Below are positions 41,902-50,802 of a stretch of DNA of 64,000 nucleotides, piece after piece. A program made the position numbers and the translations under genes. Position 1 is the stretch's first letter; the number at the start of each line of letters is the position of its first letter. Below the pieces are notes generated by a model, which had not been told where the DNA came from, made no database searches, and saw only the letters and a list, made by a program, of their open reading frames with translations. Source of the DNA: Gemmatimonas sp. (GTDB lineage: Bacteria; Gemmatimonadota; Gemmatimonadetes; Gemmatimonadales; Gemmatimonadaceae); contig NZ_JANPLK010000003.1 of NCBI RefSeq assembly GCF_031426495.1, forward strand, positions 23,344 to 87,343, read 5' to 3'.

Positions 41902-43067
41902 CAGCGCGTTCCTCCATCTGGTGCGTCGGTGCTGTCCGCGGCCGTGTCGGCGTTGCCGCGCACGCGATCCACGCGAACAATGACGACGCTGCGTCCCTTG
42001 ATGTCGTGATTGCGTTCGAACGCGATCCGTCCGGCCACGCCGTCAACGGAGGGGGCACCATTGCCGATTCTCTCGAGCGCCAGGCGCAGTGCCGCGCGCG
42101 TGCGCGCCCCGCTGATGATCGTGCGTCCCATGACGATTGCAGCGTCGTACGACAGTGCGGCGAACATGTCGGGGTCTTGCTTGAAGCGCTCGCGGTAGCG
42201 CGACAGGAACCAGAGCGCTTCAGGACTCGTCGCTCGATCGGCGCGGAAGAACGCCACATACCGCGCACCGACGGCCTCCGCGTGCCGATTGATCTGTTCG
42301 GTGCCGTCGCCGCCGATGAACGGCGCAGTGACCCCGTGTGCTTTCAGGGCGCGAATGAAGGCCAGCGCATCGACCGCATCGCCGGGGAAGAGCACCACGT
42401 CGGGGTGCATCGTCGAGAGGAGCTGGGCATAGGCATCCCACTCGGTGACGCCATTCAGATAGGGCTCGCGGGCGATCACGCTGGCGCCGCTCCGGGTGAA
42501 CGTCTGGGAGAAGGTGCTCGCCCAGTCGCGTCCATACGAGTCATTGCGATAGATGATCGCGGCGCGTCTGGCGCCGAGTGAGTCGAACGCCCACTGCGCG
42601 GTGACGTGCGCGGCGTCATTGTCGCTCGGCGCTACGCGAAAGAACCACGGGCTTTTGCCACTCAGTTGCGGCGACGAGGCCGTGGGGGAGATGGCGACGA
42701 CGCCGTTGGCGCCGGAATGTTCGGCGTCGGCATAGACCGGAAGGGCCTCGATCGTGTTGCCGCTTTCCGGGTGACCGACGACGGCGATGACGCCGGGATC
42801 TCCCGTCAGTTGCTGGGCGACCTGGACGGCGCCGGCCGAGCCGACCTTCGGGGGACGGCTTCGGAACCGGAGGGAGGAGGCGGAGTTCAGACGTTCGACG
42901 GCCAGATCGACCCCTCGCACGACTTCATCGTATCCCGGGCTGCCGGGGATGGCCCCGACGCCGATCAGGAAGGTGCCGTCGCCGGTGCCCCCTTGGGGGC
43001 TGTCCGAGGCGCGACAGGCCGGCAGGAGCAGCAGGAACGCGAGTGCCGCGGAAGCGGCGCGGGGCAT
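41901..43067 (-). CDS. Periplasmic branched-chain amino acid/amide-type binding lipoprotein
   Basis: A 388-residue type I periplasmic binding protein. The lipobox LLLLPACRAS gives a lipoprotein. The body follows the LivJ/AmiC pattern: FLIGVGAIPGSPGYDEVVRGVDLAVERLNS, VIAVVGHPESGNTIEALPVY, VVAISPTASSPQL, WFFRVAPSDNDAA, AAIIYRNDSYGRDWAS and ALSYDAAIVMGRTI. Start: ATG 43067 gives the signal peptide at once. No ABC permease or ATPase gene is nearby. Instead the gene runs into a chemoreceptor gene, so the protein likely works as a chemosensory ligand carrier. The ligand is unknown. Confidence 0.88.
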   Translation of the reverse strand: MPRAASAALAFLLLLPACRASDSPQGGTGDGTFLIGVGAIPGSPGYDEVVRGVDLAVERLNSASSLRFRSRPPKVGSAGAVQVAQQLTGDPGVIAVVGHPESGNTIEALPVYADAEHSGANGVVAISPTASSPQLSGKSPWFFRVAPSDNDAAHVTAQWAFDSLGARRAAIIYRNDSYGRDWASTFSQTFTRSGASVIAREPYLNGVTEWDAYAQLLSTMHPDVVLFPGDAVDALAFIRALKAHGVTAPFIGGDGTEQINRHAEAVGARYVAFFRADRATSPEALWFLSRYRERFKQDPDMFAALSYDAAIVMGRTIISGARTRAALRLALERIGNGAPSVDGVAGRIAFERNHDIKGRSVVIVRVDRVRGNADTAADSTDAPDGGTR

Positions 43068-43412
43068 GGTGGCACGTCGGATCTGGATCACGAGCAATAG
43101 ACGATCTGGAGTCGGGTGCGGAAACGGTGCGGTGTCGAGGGCGGGCGTGGCCGCCGGCCGCACGGTGACGGCGTCCCCGAGCGGCCGTCCAACGCGCGGC
43201 GTTCGGACCAGATTCGGACTCAAAAACCGTCAAAAATTCGCAAAGAGAGTTACTTCAAATCAGGAAAACTGGGGAAGTATGGCCATGATGTTCCGATTTG
43301 CTTGCGGCAGCCGGAAACGTCGGTTTAGCTTCGCAAGGCTGTCTACAACGGCCCTCGTCGTCTCTGCGCGACCGCGCGTCACACGAGGCTCTCTACTCAC
43401 TCAGGAACCGGC
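43068..43412. other. Divergent promoter region between the binding-protein gene and coxB
   Basis: This 345-bp spacer has no supported gene. An AT-rich patch (about 43225-43275, CAAAAATTCGCAAAGAGAG) is the likeliest promoter site, but I cannot fix -10 and -35 boxes with confidence. It must serve both the minus-strand receptor unit and the plus-strand cox operon. Confidence 0.5.
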
Positions 43413-44735
43413 ATGGTTGGCACGTTCCGCCCGCGACGGCTGGCATCCGTCGCGCTGCTGGGCGCTCTGGCCTTAGGGCTTGCAGCGTGCGGCGGCGAGT
43501 ATCCGAATTCGACGTTCAACCCGAATTCGGACTACAACGCAGCGATCGATGCACTGTGGGACAAGCTGCTCTTCTGGGGCACGCTGGTCTTCATTGGTGT
43601 CGAAGCTGCTCTGGTCTATACCATCTTCAAGTTCCGCCGTCGTCCGGATGGCGGAGTTCCCAAGCAGGTGCACGGCAATACCGCGCTCGAGATCACCTGG
43701 ACGGCGATTCCTGCCGTCATCCTGATCTTCATCGCGATTCCGACGGTCCGCACGATCTTCAAGACGCAGGCGAAAGCGGCGCCCGAGGCGCTGCAGGTCG
43801 AGGTGATCGGGCACCAGTGGTGGTGGGAGTTCCGCTACCCGCAGTACGGCATCACGACCGCGAACGAGCTGTATCTGCCGAATGGCCGCACGGTCAACTT
43901 TCAGCTCAAGACCGTCGACGTGTTGCACTCCTTCTGGATTCCGCAGATGGGTGGCAAGCGCGACTTGATTTCGAATCGCACCAACTACCTCTGGTTCACG
44001 CCGAACAAGGACCTTGGTTCGAAGGCGTGGAACGGTTTCTGTGCTGAGTTTTGCGGTCCGTCGCACGCCAACATGCGGTTCCGGGTGTTCACGGTCACGG
44101 CCGACGAGTTCGGGCAGTGGGCCGCGCATCAGAAGCAGCCGGCGAGCTTCCCGCTGGCCACCGCCGACGTCGGCGCTGCCACGACCGTGCCGGCCGTCGC
44201 TCCTGTTCCGGCCGGAGCGGGCAGCACGCCGCTGCTGCAGGTATCGGCGGTCACGCCCGCGGTCGCTGCCGACACGACCGCGAAGTCTGCGCCCGTGCCG
44301 ATGTGGGTGTTTCCGAAGGAGCGGATCGAAAAAGAGTTTGCCTTCACGATTCCCAAAACACCGCTCACGACTCTGATCAGCTTCGACGCATCGTTGCTTG
44401 GCAAGGGTGATGCGGAGCGTGGCCGCCAGCTGTATAGCAAGTCGAGCTGCATCGGTTGCCACGCGATCGCCGGCACGCCGATGAACATGGCAAACGTGGG
44501 TCCGAATCTCACGCATGTGGGGTCGCGGCACACGATCGCCGGTGGGCTCTATCCGAACGACACGAAGCATCTGTCGTACTGGATCAAGAGTGCGCCGCAC
44601 ATGAAGCCCGGCTCCATCATGCCCTCGCTCGGCAAGGGTGTGACGGATCCGAAAACCAAGATGGTGGTCAACGTCGGCGGTTTGACCGACGCGGAGGTCG
44701 CGGACATCGTCGCGTACCTCCAGGCCCTGAAGTAA
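43413..44735 (+). CDS. coxB: Cytochrome c oxidase subunit II with fused cytochrome c domain
   Basis: A 440-residue lipoprotein (GALALGLAACGG lipobox). Two transmembrane helices (LLFWGTLVFIGVEAALVYTIF; TWTAIPAVILIFIAIPTVRTI) precede the CuA cupredoxin domain, whose ligands are VDVLHSFWIP and NGFCAEFCGPSHANM (two Cys, Glu, His, Met). A Pro/Ala linker leads to a C-terminal class I cytochrome c with CIGCH (C346) and a distal Met in GSIMPSLG. This is a caa3-type subunit II that accepts electrons from soluble or membrane cytochrome c. First gene of the cox operon. Confidence 0.95.
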   Translation: MVGTFRPRRLASVALLGALALGLAACGGEYPNSTFNPNSDYNAAIDALWDKLLFWGTLVFIGVEAALVYTIFKFRRRPDGGVPKQVHGNTALEITWTAIPAVILIFIAIPTVRTIFKTQAKAAPEALQVEVIGHQWWWEFRYPQYGITTANELYLPNGRTVNFQLKTVDVLHSFWIPQMGGKRDLISNRTNYLWFTPNKDLGSKAWNGFCAEFCGPSHANMRFRVFTVTADEFGQWAAHQKQPASFPLATADVGAATTVPAVAPVPAGAGSTPLLQVSAVTPAVAADTTAKSAPVPMWVFPKERIEKEFAFTIPKTPLTTLISFDASLLGKGDAERGRQLYSKSSCIGCHAIAGTPMNMANVGPNLTHVGSRHTIAGGLYPNDTKHLSYWIKSAPHMKPGSIMPSLGKGVTDPKTKMVVNVGGLTDAEVADIVAYLQALK

Positions 44736-44764
44736 GTCACCGTCACCGCTGACCAACGACACCG

Positions 44765-46648
44765 ATGGCAACCATCGCTGCCGCGCCCCCGTACACCGAA
44801 GCCAAGCCCATTCCGTCGACCACGGGCGTGTGGTCCTGGCTTACTACGGTAGACCACAAGCGCATCGGGGCGCTCTATCTGATCACCGGCCTGATCTTCT
44901 TCGTCGTCGGCGGCCTCGAGGCCGCGATTCTGCGCGCTCAGCTGGCGACGCCGAATGGAAAGCTCATTTCGGCCGAGATGTACAATCAGCTGTTCACGAT
45001 GCACGGCACGACGATGATCTTCCTCGCCGTCATGCCTCTCTCGGCGGCGTTCTTCAATTTTTTGATCCCGCTACAGATCGGCGCGCGTGACGTCGCCTTC
45101 CCGCGACTCAACGCGTTCTCGTACTGGATCTACTTGTTGGGCGGCATTTTCATCACCCTGCCCATCTTCTGGTCGATGGCGCCGAATGGTGGTTGGTTCG
45201 GCTACGCGCCGCTGAGCACGAAGGCGTACTCGCCGCAGCACAACATGGATTTCTGGGTGATCGGTTTGCAGATCCTCGGTATCTCCTCGCTGGCAGCCGG
45301 TTTCAACTTCATCACGACGATCATCAACATGCGGGCGCCCGGGATGACGCTCATGCGCATGCCGATCTTCACGTGGATGTCGTTCGTCGTGCAGTTCCTG
45401 GTGGTGCTCGCCTTCCCGGTGATCACCGTGGCGCTCGTGTTCCTGCAGTTCGACCGGTTCTTCGGCACGAACTTCTATACGATTGCCAAGGGCGCTGACC
45501 CGCTGCTCTGGCAGCACCTCTTCTGGGTGTTCGGTCACCCCGAGGTGTACATCCTGATTCTTCCGGCCTTCGGTCTCGTGTCCGAAGTGCTCCCCACGTT
45601 CTCGCGCAAGCCGCTGTTCGGTTATCCCGTGATGGTGTACTCGGGCATCCTGATCGGCTTCCTCGGCTTCGGCGTCTGGGCGCACCATATGTTCTCGGTG
45701 GGTATGGGCCCGATCGCCGACGCGGTGTTCTCACTCACCACGATGCTGATCGCGATTCCGACCGGCGTGAAGATCTTCAATTGGATGGCCACGATGTGGG
45801 GCGGCCAGATCCAGTTCACGGTCGCCATGAAGTTCGCGATCGCGCTGGTGGGGATGTTCACGGTGGGCGGTATCTCGGGTGTGATGCACTCGTCGCCCCC
45901 GGCCGACCTCCAGCAGACGGACACGTACTTCGTGGTGGCACACTTCCACTACGTGTTGTTCGGTGGCTCGGTGTTCGGTTTGTTCGCCGGCATGTACTAC
46001 TACTTCCCGAAGATCACCGGCCGTTTCCTGTCGGAGAAGCTGGGTAACTGGCATTTCTGGATTTCGTTCGTCGGCATGAACCTCACGTTCTTCCCGATGC
46101 ACTTCAGCGGTCTGCTCGGCATGCCGCGTCGTATCTATCAATACGATGCAGGCCAGGGCTTCGACTTGTTCAACGCGATGTCGACCGGTGGTACGCTCAT
46201 CCTGATGATCGGCACGCTGTTCGGCCTGATCAACGTGTGGAGCAGCTGGCGCAGTGGACGGATGGCGTCGAGCAACCCGTGGGGTGCCGCGACGCTCGAG
46301 TGGACGATTCCGTCGCCGCCGCCCGACTACAACTTCGCCGAACTGCCGCAGGTGAAGTCGCGCTACCCGCTGTGGAACATGAAGGGTGGTGAGAAGCTCG
46401 TGCACGAGACGACGTACGAAGAGGAGAAGGGCCGGCATATCCCGACATCGCAGGAACTCGGCATCATCATGCCGAATCCCTCGATCTGGCCGCTGGTCAC
46501 CGCCTTCGGACTGATCGTGATGTTTGGTGGGCTCCTGTTCATGGACGCGAGCGTTCCCACCGCAGTGGCCGTGATGCTGGCTGGTACGGCGCTCTGGATT
46601 GGCTCGCTCTACAATTGGCTGCTCACGCCGCTCGAGGATCACCACTAA
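44765..46648 (+). CDS. coxA: Cytochrome c oxidase subunit I
   Basis: A 627-residue heme-copper oxidase core subunit with about twelve transmembrane helices. Ligands are heme a His in LFTMHGTTMIF, the CuB His and cross-linked Tyr in VFGHPEVYILILPAFG, the CuB His pair in WAHHMFSVG, and heme a3/a His pair in VAHFHYVLFG. HPEVY together with the caa3 context marks an A-type oxidase. It reduces O2 to water while pumping protons. The C-terminal extension (about 100 residues beyond helix 12) is typical of caa3 enzymes and ends with a short membrane segment. It is followed after one base by coxC. Confidence 0.97.
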   Translation: MATIAAAPPYTEAKPIPSTTGVWSWLTTVDHKRIGALYLITGLIFFVVGGLEAAILRAQLATPNGKLISAEMYNQLFTMHGTTMIFLAVMPLSAAFFNFLIPLQIGARDVAFPRLNAFSYWIYLLGGIFITLPIFWSMAPNGGWFGYAPLSTKAYSPQHNMDFWVIGLQILGISSLAAGFNFITTIINMRAPGMTLMRMPIFTWMSFVVQFLVVLAFPVITVALVFLQFDRFFGTNFYTIAKGADPLLWQHLFWVFGHPEVYILILPAFGLVSEVLPTFSRKPLFGYPVMVYSGILIGFLGFGVWAHHMFSVGMGPIADAVFSLTTMLIAIPTGVKIFNWMATMWGGQIQFTVAMKFAIALVGMFTVGGISGVMHSSPPADLQQTDTYFVVAHFHYVLFGGSVFGLFAGMYYYFPKITGRFLSEKLGNWHFWISFVGMNLTFFPMHFSGLLGMPRRIYQYDAGQGFDLFNAMSTGGTLILMIGTLFGLINVWSSWRSGRMASSNPWGAATLEWTIPSPPPDYNFAELPQVKSRYPLWNMKGGEKLVHETTYEEEKGRHIPTSQELGIIMPNPSIWPLVTAFGLIVMFGGLLFMDASVPTAVAVMLAGTALWIGSLYNWLLTPLEDHH

Positions 46649-46649
46649 G

Positions 46650-47345
46650 ATGACCGCCACTACGGCACCTACGACCGCCGCGCACGGCGACGGCCACGCG
46701 CACGGCGGCGGCCATTACACCTCGTTGGGGCTCGACAACCGTAAAGTCGCCATTTGGACCTTCATCGGTTCCGAATGCATGCTCTTCGCGTCGTTGATCT
46801 CGACGTACCTGATCTACAAGGGACGCAGCCCCGAAGGCCCGTTCCCGCACGAAGCGTGGACGAGTCCGACCACGGGCAAGGTGTTCCCGGCGATCCTCAA
46901 CATCCCGGTCACGTCGGCCTCGACATTCGTGCTGCTGATGTCGTCGCTGGCGATGGTGCTTGCGCTGGCCGCGGTGCAGAATCGCGACCTTCCCAAGCAC
47001 ACCACGTGGGACCGCATTCTCGGTTCGTCGAAAACGTGGCTGTGGGCGACCTGCCTCCTGGGTATCGGTTTCCTTGGCTGTCAGGCCTACGAGTTCACGT
47101 CGTTCATTCATGAAGGACTCACGATGCGAACGAACCTGTTCGGCTCGAGCTTCTTCACGCTGACCGGCTTCCACGGCGCGCACGTGACCGCCGGCGTGCT
47201 GTGGCTCTTCACGTTGCTCGCGATCGATTACAAGCGTGGACTCAAGCCGTCGGATGCGCTGCTCGTCGACATCTGTGCGCTGTACTGGCACTTCGTCGAC
47301 GTGGTGTGGATCGCGATCTTCACGCTCATCTACCTGATCAAGTGA
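46650..47345 (+). CDS. coxC: Cytochrome c oxidase subunit III
   Basis: A 231-residue, five- to seven-helix subunit. After a His-rich start (HGDGHAHGGGHY), it has VAIWTFIGSECMLFASLISTYLIYKG, FGSSFFTLTGFHGAHVTAGVLWLFTLLAIDY and ICALYWHFVDVVWIAIFTLIYL, the conserved CoxC/CyoC signatures. Start at ATG 46650, one base after the coxA stop. The N-terminal histidines are common in this operon type and may bind metal non-specifically. Confidence 0.95.
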   Translation: MTATTAPTTAAHGDGHAHGGGHYTSLGLDNRKVAIWTFIGSECMLFASLISTYLIYKGRSPEGPFPHEAWTSPTTGKVFPAILNIPVTSASTFVLLMSSLAMVLALAAVQNRDLPKHTTWDRILGSSKTWLWATCLLGIGFLGCQAYEFTSFIHEGLTMRTNLFGSSFFTLTGFHGAHVTAGVLWLFTLLAIDYKRGLKPSDALLVDICALYWHFVDVVWIAIFTLIYLIK

Positions 47346-47352
47346 GGCGGTG

Positions 47353-47697
47353 ATGGCTGACCATTCCCCGGCTGCTGGCCACGCCCACGACGAAGCGCAC
47401 CATCCAACCTGGACGACGTACTGGAAGATCGCCGTGATTCTCACGGTGATCACCGCGGTCGAAGTCTCGGCGTACTACATCAAGGCGTGGGAAGAAAGCT
47501 GGGTGTACGTGCCCAGCATGCTGATCATGTCGGCGGTGAAGTTCTACATCGTCGTGATGTACTACATGCACCTCAAGTACGATCACAAGCTGTTCCGCTC
47601 GCTGTTCACCGGCCCGTTGATCGTGGCCGGTCTCACGCTGATTGGACTGCTGTTCCTGTTCTCCAAGCTCGTGCTGCGACTTGGCCTGCTCAGCTAA
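47353..47697 (+). CDS. Cytochrome c oxidase subunit IV (CoxD/CyoD-like)
   Basis: A 114-residue protein with three transmembrane helices (WKIAVILTVITAVEVSAYYI; VYVPSMLIMSAVKFYIVVMYYMHL; FTGPLIVAGLTLIGLLFLFS). The YMHLKYDHKLFRSLF loop is typical of prokaryotic subunit IV. It also starts His-rich (HAHDEAHH). A GTG one codon upstream is a possible start. Last structural gene of the cox operon, followed by a strong hairpin. Confidence 0.88.
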   Translation: MADHSPAAGHAHDEAHHPTWTTYWKIAVILTVITAVEVSAYYIKAWEESWVYVPSMLIMSAVKFYIVVMYYMHLKYDHKLFRSLFTGPLIVAGLTLIGLLFLFSKLVLRLGLLS

Positions 47698-47716
47698 TCG
47701 CTGAGTCGTCCGTCGC

Positions 47717-47772
47717 GAGAACCCGTGGCCAGTCGTCAGCGTTGAGCTGGTGTCTGGCCACGTTCGGTTCTC
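47717..47772 (+). terminator. Hairpin after the cox structural genes
   Basis: Arms 47717-47732 and 47754-47772 pair over 16 bp (GAGAACC then CGTGGCCAG) with a 3-nt bulge in the right arm and a 21-nt loop. It probably partially ends the coxBACD transcript before ctaG. Confidence 0.55.
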
Positions 47773-47779
47773 CTCCGCC

Positions 47780-47821
47780 CGCTGGCGCATCCGCTCATGC
47801 ATCCGCTGGCGCATCCGCTGC
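47780..47821 (+). repeat. 12-bp tandem repeat upstream of ctaG
   Basis: Units CGCTGGCGCATC (47780-47791), CGCTCATGCATC (47792-47803), CGCTGGCGCATC (47804-47815) and a partial fourth lie just before the ctaG leader. Simple sequence of no known function. Confidence 0.75.
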
Positions 47822-47837
47822 AGTGTAAATTCCCGAT

Positions 47838-48758
47838 ATGATCGCGCTCCTGCTGCACCCCGCCGCCCAGCTCAGCTGGTCGAATTTCACGATCCACCCC
47901 AGCACGGCGATCGGCATCGCCGCGATCGGGGCGGCCTATATGTGGCGCGTGCGTCAGGGGCCGTCGGCGATGGACCGCGTGCCCGTGACCGTGCCGGACA
48001 TGGCGCAGGCCACCAGCGCGCAGCTCGATGCGGCGGCCGCGCCGCAGGGCCCCACGTCGGCGCAGCGCGTCAGCTTCTTCACGTCGCTCCTGCTGCTGTT
48101 TCTCACGCTGAACGGACCGCTGCACGATCTGAGCGACTACTACCTGTTCAGCGGGCACATGGTCCAGCACCTGATCCTCACGCTGATCGTACCGCCGCTG
48201 ATGATCATCGGCACCCCGGGCTGGATGCTGCGTCCGCTGCTGCGCACACCGGCCGTGTTCGCGGTGGCCCGCAAGGGTACGACGATCGCGGCCTGTTTCG
48301 TGATCTTCAACCTGGTGCTCTCGTTCTGGCACCTGCCGCCGATGTACAACCTGGCGCTGGCGAATCACCCGATTCACATCGTGCAACACCTGATGTTCAT
48401 CGCGGCGTCAGTGCTGATGTGGTGGCCGCTCACGTCACCGCTGCCCGAGCTGCCGCGTGCGCCATACCCGGCGCAGATGCTGTACTGTTTTGTGATGGTC
48501 ATCCCGATGTCGGTCATCTCGATCTACATCGCGATGGCGGATACGCTGCTGTACCCGGCGTATGCCGTCGCCCCGCGCATCATGGGGATCACGCCGATGA
48601 TGGACCAGCAGTACGGTGGTCTGATCATGTGGATTCCCGGTGGTGTCTTCTTCTATGCGGTGATGACGGTGGTGTTCTTCAAGTGGTCGCAGCGCGGCGA
48701 AGATGATCAGGACAGTGCGCAGGTGGGTTGGGTCCCCTCGACGGATGCGCTGACCTGA
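47838..48758 (+). CDS. ctaG: Cytochrome c oxidase assembly factor CtaG (caa3 type)
   Basis: A 306-residue protein with about seven transmembrane helices of the caa3_CtaG family. It has FLTLNGPLHDLSDYYLFSGHMVQHLILTLIVPPLMIIGTPGW, FWHLPPMYNLALANHPIHIVQHLMFIAASVLMWWPL and DQQYGGLIMWIPGG. The repeated His pairs in helices (HMVQHL; HIVQHL) are family features and could bind copper or heme. It helps build the CuB centre or the a-type oxidase as a whole. The stop overlaps the next start as TGATG. Confidence 0.9.
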   Translation: MIALLLHPAAQLSWSNFTIHPSTAIGIAAIGAAYMWRVRQGPSAMDRVPVTVPDMAQATSAQLDAAAAPQGPTSAQRVSFFTSLLLLFLTLNGPLHDLSDYYLFSGHMVQHLILTLIVPPLMIIGTPGWMLRPLLRTPAVFAVARKGTTIAACFVIFNLVLSFWHLPPMYNLALANHPIHIVQHLMFIAASVLMWWPLTSPLPELPRAPYPAQMLYCFVMVIPMSVISIYIAMADTLLYPAYAVAPRIMGITPMMDQQYGGLIMWIPGGVFFYAVMTVVFFKWSQRGEDDQDSAQVGWVPSTDALT

Positions 48759-49288
48759 TGGCGGGCAAGAAGCCGGTAGCCCGACGTCACGTCGGCAAGG
48801 ACGCGCCCAAGGTTGCGCCCAAGAAGAACGCAGCCGCCGCCGAAAAGAAGTTCGGCAAAGCCGCGCGTCAGGCCGCCGAAAACGGTGGCAAGAAGCCGGG
48901 CGCGTGGCGCGACGCCGAACAGCCGCGCGTGTCGCACGCGGCCGCGCCGATTCCGGCCGAGGCGCTGGGCACGGTCGCCGTCAGTGTGTCACGGACGATC
49001 GACGCGTCGCCCAGCGAGATTTTCCGCGCCTTCAACGACCCCACGCGCCGGCAATGGGGCGGGGCCTTCGGCTACAAGGTGATGAACGCCGTGGCACCGC
49101 GCTTCCTGCGGCTGATGCTGCACGACGGCACGCTGGTGAGCGTGTCGATCGGCCGTAAAGGCAACGCGCGCTGCGCCGTGGAACTCGAACACTCCCGGTT
49201 GCCTGATGTCGCAACCGGCGAGCGGATGAAAGCAGAATGGCGCGACGGACTTGGACGGATGGCGGAGCAACTGGACGAGCTGTTTTGA
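48758..49288 (+). CDS. SRPBCC-fold protein with Lys/Ala-rich N-terminus
   Basis: A 176-residue protein. The first 65 residues are Lys/Ala-rich and disordered (ARRHVGKDAPKVAPKKNAAA). The rest matches an AHSA1/SRPBCC (START-like) domain: VSRTIDASPSEIFRAFNDPTRRQWG, then strands and a C-terminal long helix (GERMKAEWRDGLGRMAEQLDELF). Such domains hold hydrophobic ligands or act as chaperone modulators. The role is unknown. Start at ATG 48758 overlapping the ctaG stop. Its stop codon is part of the iterated word that opens the adjacent long palindrome. Confidence 0.75.
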   Translation: MAGKKPVARRHVGKDAPKVAPKKNAAAAEKKFGKAARQAAENGGKKPGAWRDAEQPRVSHAAAPIPAEALGTVAVSVSRTIDASPSEIFRAFNDPTRRQWGGAFGYKVMNAVAPRFLRLMLHDGTLVSVSIGRKGNARCAVELEHSRLPDVATGERMKAEWRDGLGRMAEQLDELF

Positions 49289-49510
49289 ACGGCTTAGGGG
49301 CGCCAAGAATCGACCGCGCTAAGAGTGAACGGCGCTAAAAGTGAACGGCGCTAAGAATCAGGAGCGAAACGACAAACGGCGTGAACAGATGGAGCGGATG
49401 GATCGCTCGCCGTTCCCGCCGTTTGTCGTTTCGCCGTTCATTCTTGGCGCTGTTCACTTTTAGCGCCCCTGACTTTTAGCGCCGTTGATTCTTAGCGCCG
49501 TTTGCCGTTC
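49287..49510. terminator. Giant iterated palindrome between converging genes
   Basis: A 224-bp structure. The left arm (about 49287-49384) contains repeated words such as GTGAACGGCGCTAA, and the right arm (about 49412-49510) has their complements (TTAGCGCCGTTCAC-like). The central block GCGAAACGACAAACGGCG pairs with CGCCGTTTGTCGTTTCGC apart from small gaps. Loop about 25 nt. Both flanking stop codons are TGA within the word TGAACGG at the outer ends (plus strand 49286-49288; minus strand 49509-49511). Bidirectional termination is likely. Confidence 0.65.
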
Positions 49511-50000
49511 ACTCAGGGGCTCCCGCTATCTGTGCTCCGACGCGTCCCGGCAGTGACGGGTGCTGCTTCCACATGTAGGCGCCCATGGCGCCTGATGCGA
49601 TGAGGTTGGCGATGAAGACCTGCAACCATGTGATGTCACCGAATCCCTGCGCGAGCACGGTCGTCCAGCCGACCCAGCCCACTTCGAACACGACGAACAG
49701 GCCGGCGAAGCCAATGAACGACGATGGCACTTTCTCCGCGCTGTTCACGACCCACGAGAAGCCATAGCCGATCACGCAGAAGATCGCGAAGTGGAAGACC
49801 GTGTAGCCGAGGAACGCAGCGGCTCTACTCGGCGTGTCGCCTTGCAGAAACAGCGATCCGAGTGAAGTGCCCAACATGACCGGGGTGGCGAGGAGCTCGC
49901 CGCGTGTTGCGTCGAGAATGGCGAACCAGACCGCAATCGCGGTGGCTCCGATGAGTCCGGCGGAGATTCCTTCACGTGCCATTCGATTGCCCGTAGACAT
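49509..50000 (-). CDS. Four-helix membrane protein of unknown function
   Basis: A 163-residue protein with four transmembrane helices: SAGLIGATAIAVWFAILDA, AAFLGYTVFHFAIFCVIGYGFSWVV, FIGFAGLFVVFEVGWVGWTTVLA, and WLQVFIANLIASGAMGAYMW. The short loops are polar. It has no known signature. Start at ATG 50000; the open frame upstream has no membrane or domain sequence. It is divergent from a lipoprotein gene. The 247-bp spacer contains a perfect 12-bp palindrome. Confidence 0.7.
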   Translation of the reverse strand: MSTGNRMAREGISAGLIGATAIAVWFAILDATRGELLATPVMLGTSLGSLFLQGDTPSRAAAFLGYTVFHFAIFCVIGYGFSWVVNSAEKVPSSFIGFAGLFVVFEVGWVGWTTVLAQGFGDITWLQVFIANLIASGAMGAYMWKQHPSLPGRVGAQIAGAPE

Positions 50001-50211
50001 CCGATGCCCTCCTCCACTCGCGGTGATTTCGGAGGTCTGCCCCTCGACAAACCTCGTCAACGCTGTACATAGCTTCGTCAGCAGTACATATCTGCAGGAT
50101 GAAGTCCGTGTGCGGTTGCTGCGCTTCTGTAGCTCTACGCCACATGGCGATCGTCGTTCCCCGATGCTCTCCCGTGGTAGGCGGCGGTGGTCGGTCAATG
50201 CTGCAATCCGG

Positions 50212-50223
50212 CTCTCGCGAGAG
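50212..50223. promoter_or_regulatory. Perfect 12-bp palindrome in a divergent spacer
   Basis: CTCTCGCGAGAG lies 25 bp before the ATG of the lipoprotein gene and 212 bp from the divergent membrane protein start. It might be an operator or a methylation site. In GC-rich DNA a 12-bp palindrome is uncommon but not rare. Confidence 0.3.
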
Positions 50224-50247
50224 TACCACCTAATCCCGAGTCCTGCC

Positions 50248-50802
50248 ATGCCCCGAGCGTCTCGCCCTGTTCTGGCCACGTTGTTGACCGCCGCTGGTCC
50301 CTGCCTGCTGCTGTTGCTCGCCGCGTGCGGCGGTGGCGCGGCGGCTGACCGAGAAAAGGCCGCGGAGGCGAAGCTAGCGGCCGGTCCGTCGTGTGTGAGC
50401 ACGGACACGACGCCGGTCGGGCTTGCGGTGCTCGACTACATCACGAAGGCGGAACCGCTCCCCAAGCGCTTTCTGAGCGCCGCCGGCACCGACTCCGCTG
50501 TGCCCGACGACGGCTTCAAGGTGCTGCAGGACAAGGGACCGACGTACTTCTACAGCAGTGACACGGTCGCGCAGCGGAAGATTCGCGAGAAGCTTGAAGA
50601 GGTCGGCCCGTATCCCTCGATGCTGGTGGTGTTCCGTGGCAAGACCGAGGCGGACAACGGCAATACGGTGACGGTCCGACTTGGCGGTCACTACGTGGGA
50701 GGCGACGACAACGGCACGCTGTCGCCGACCAAGTCGTACGACGTGCGGTGCGACACCACCGGATGGAAGGTCGCCGCTTCCAAGGCCGAGGGCGGCGCCT
50801 GA
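50248..50802 (+). CDS. Hypothetical lipoprotein
   Basis: A 184-residue protein with lipobox LLLLAACGGG. The mature part is small and mixed alpha/beta: GLAVLDYITKAEPLPKRFL, TYFYSSDTVAQRKIREKLEEVGPYPSMLVVFRG, and VTVRLGGHYVGGDDNG. Two cysteines (PSCVST; VRCDTT) may bond. No family recognised. It overlaps the next gene as TGATG, so it is translated with the acyltransferase-like membrane protein. Confidence 0.65.
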   Translation: MPRASRPVLATLLTAAGPCLLLLLAACGGGAAADREKAAEAKLAAGPSCVSTDTTPVGLAVLDYITKAEPLPKRFLSAAGTDSAVPDDGFKVLQDKGPTYFYSSDTVAQRKIREKLEEVGPYPSMLVVFRGKTEADNGNTVTVRLGGHYVGGDDNGTLSPTKSYDVRCDTTGWKVAASKAEGGA

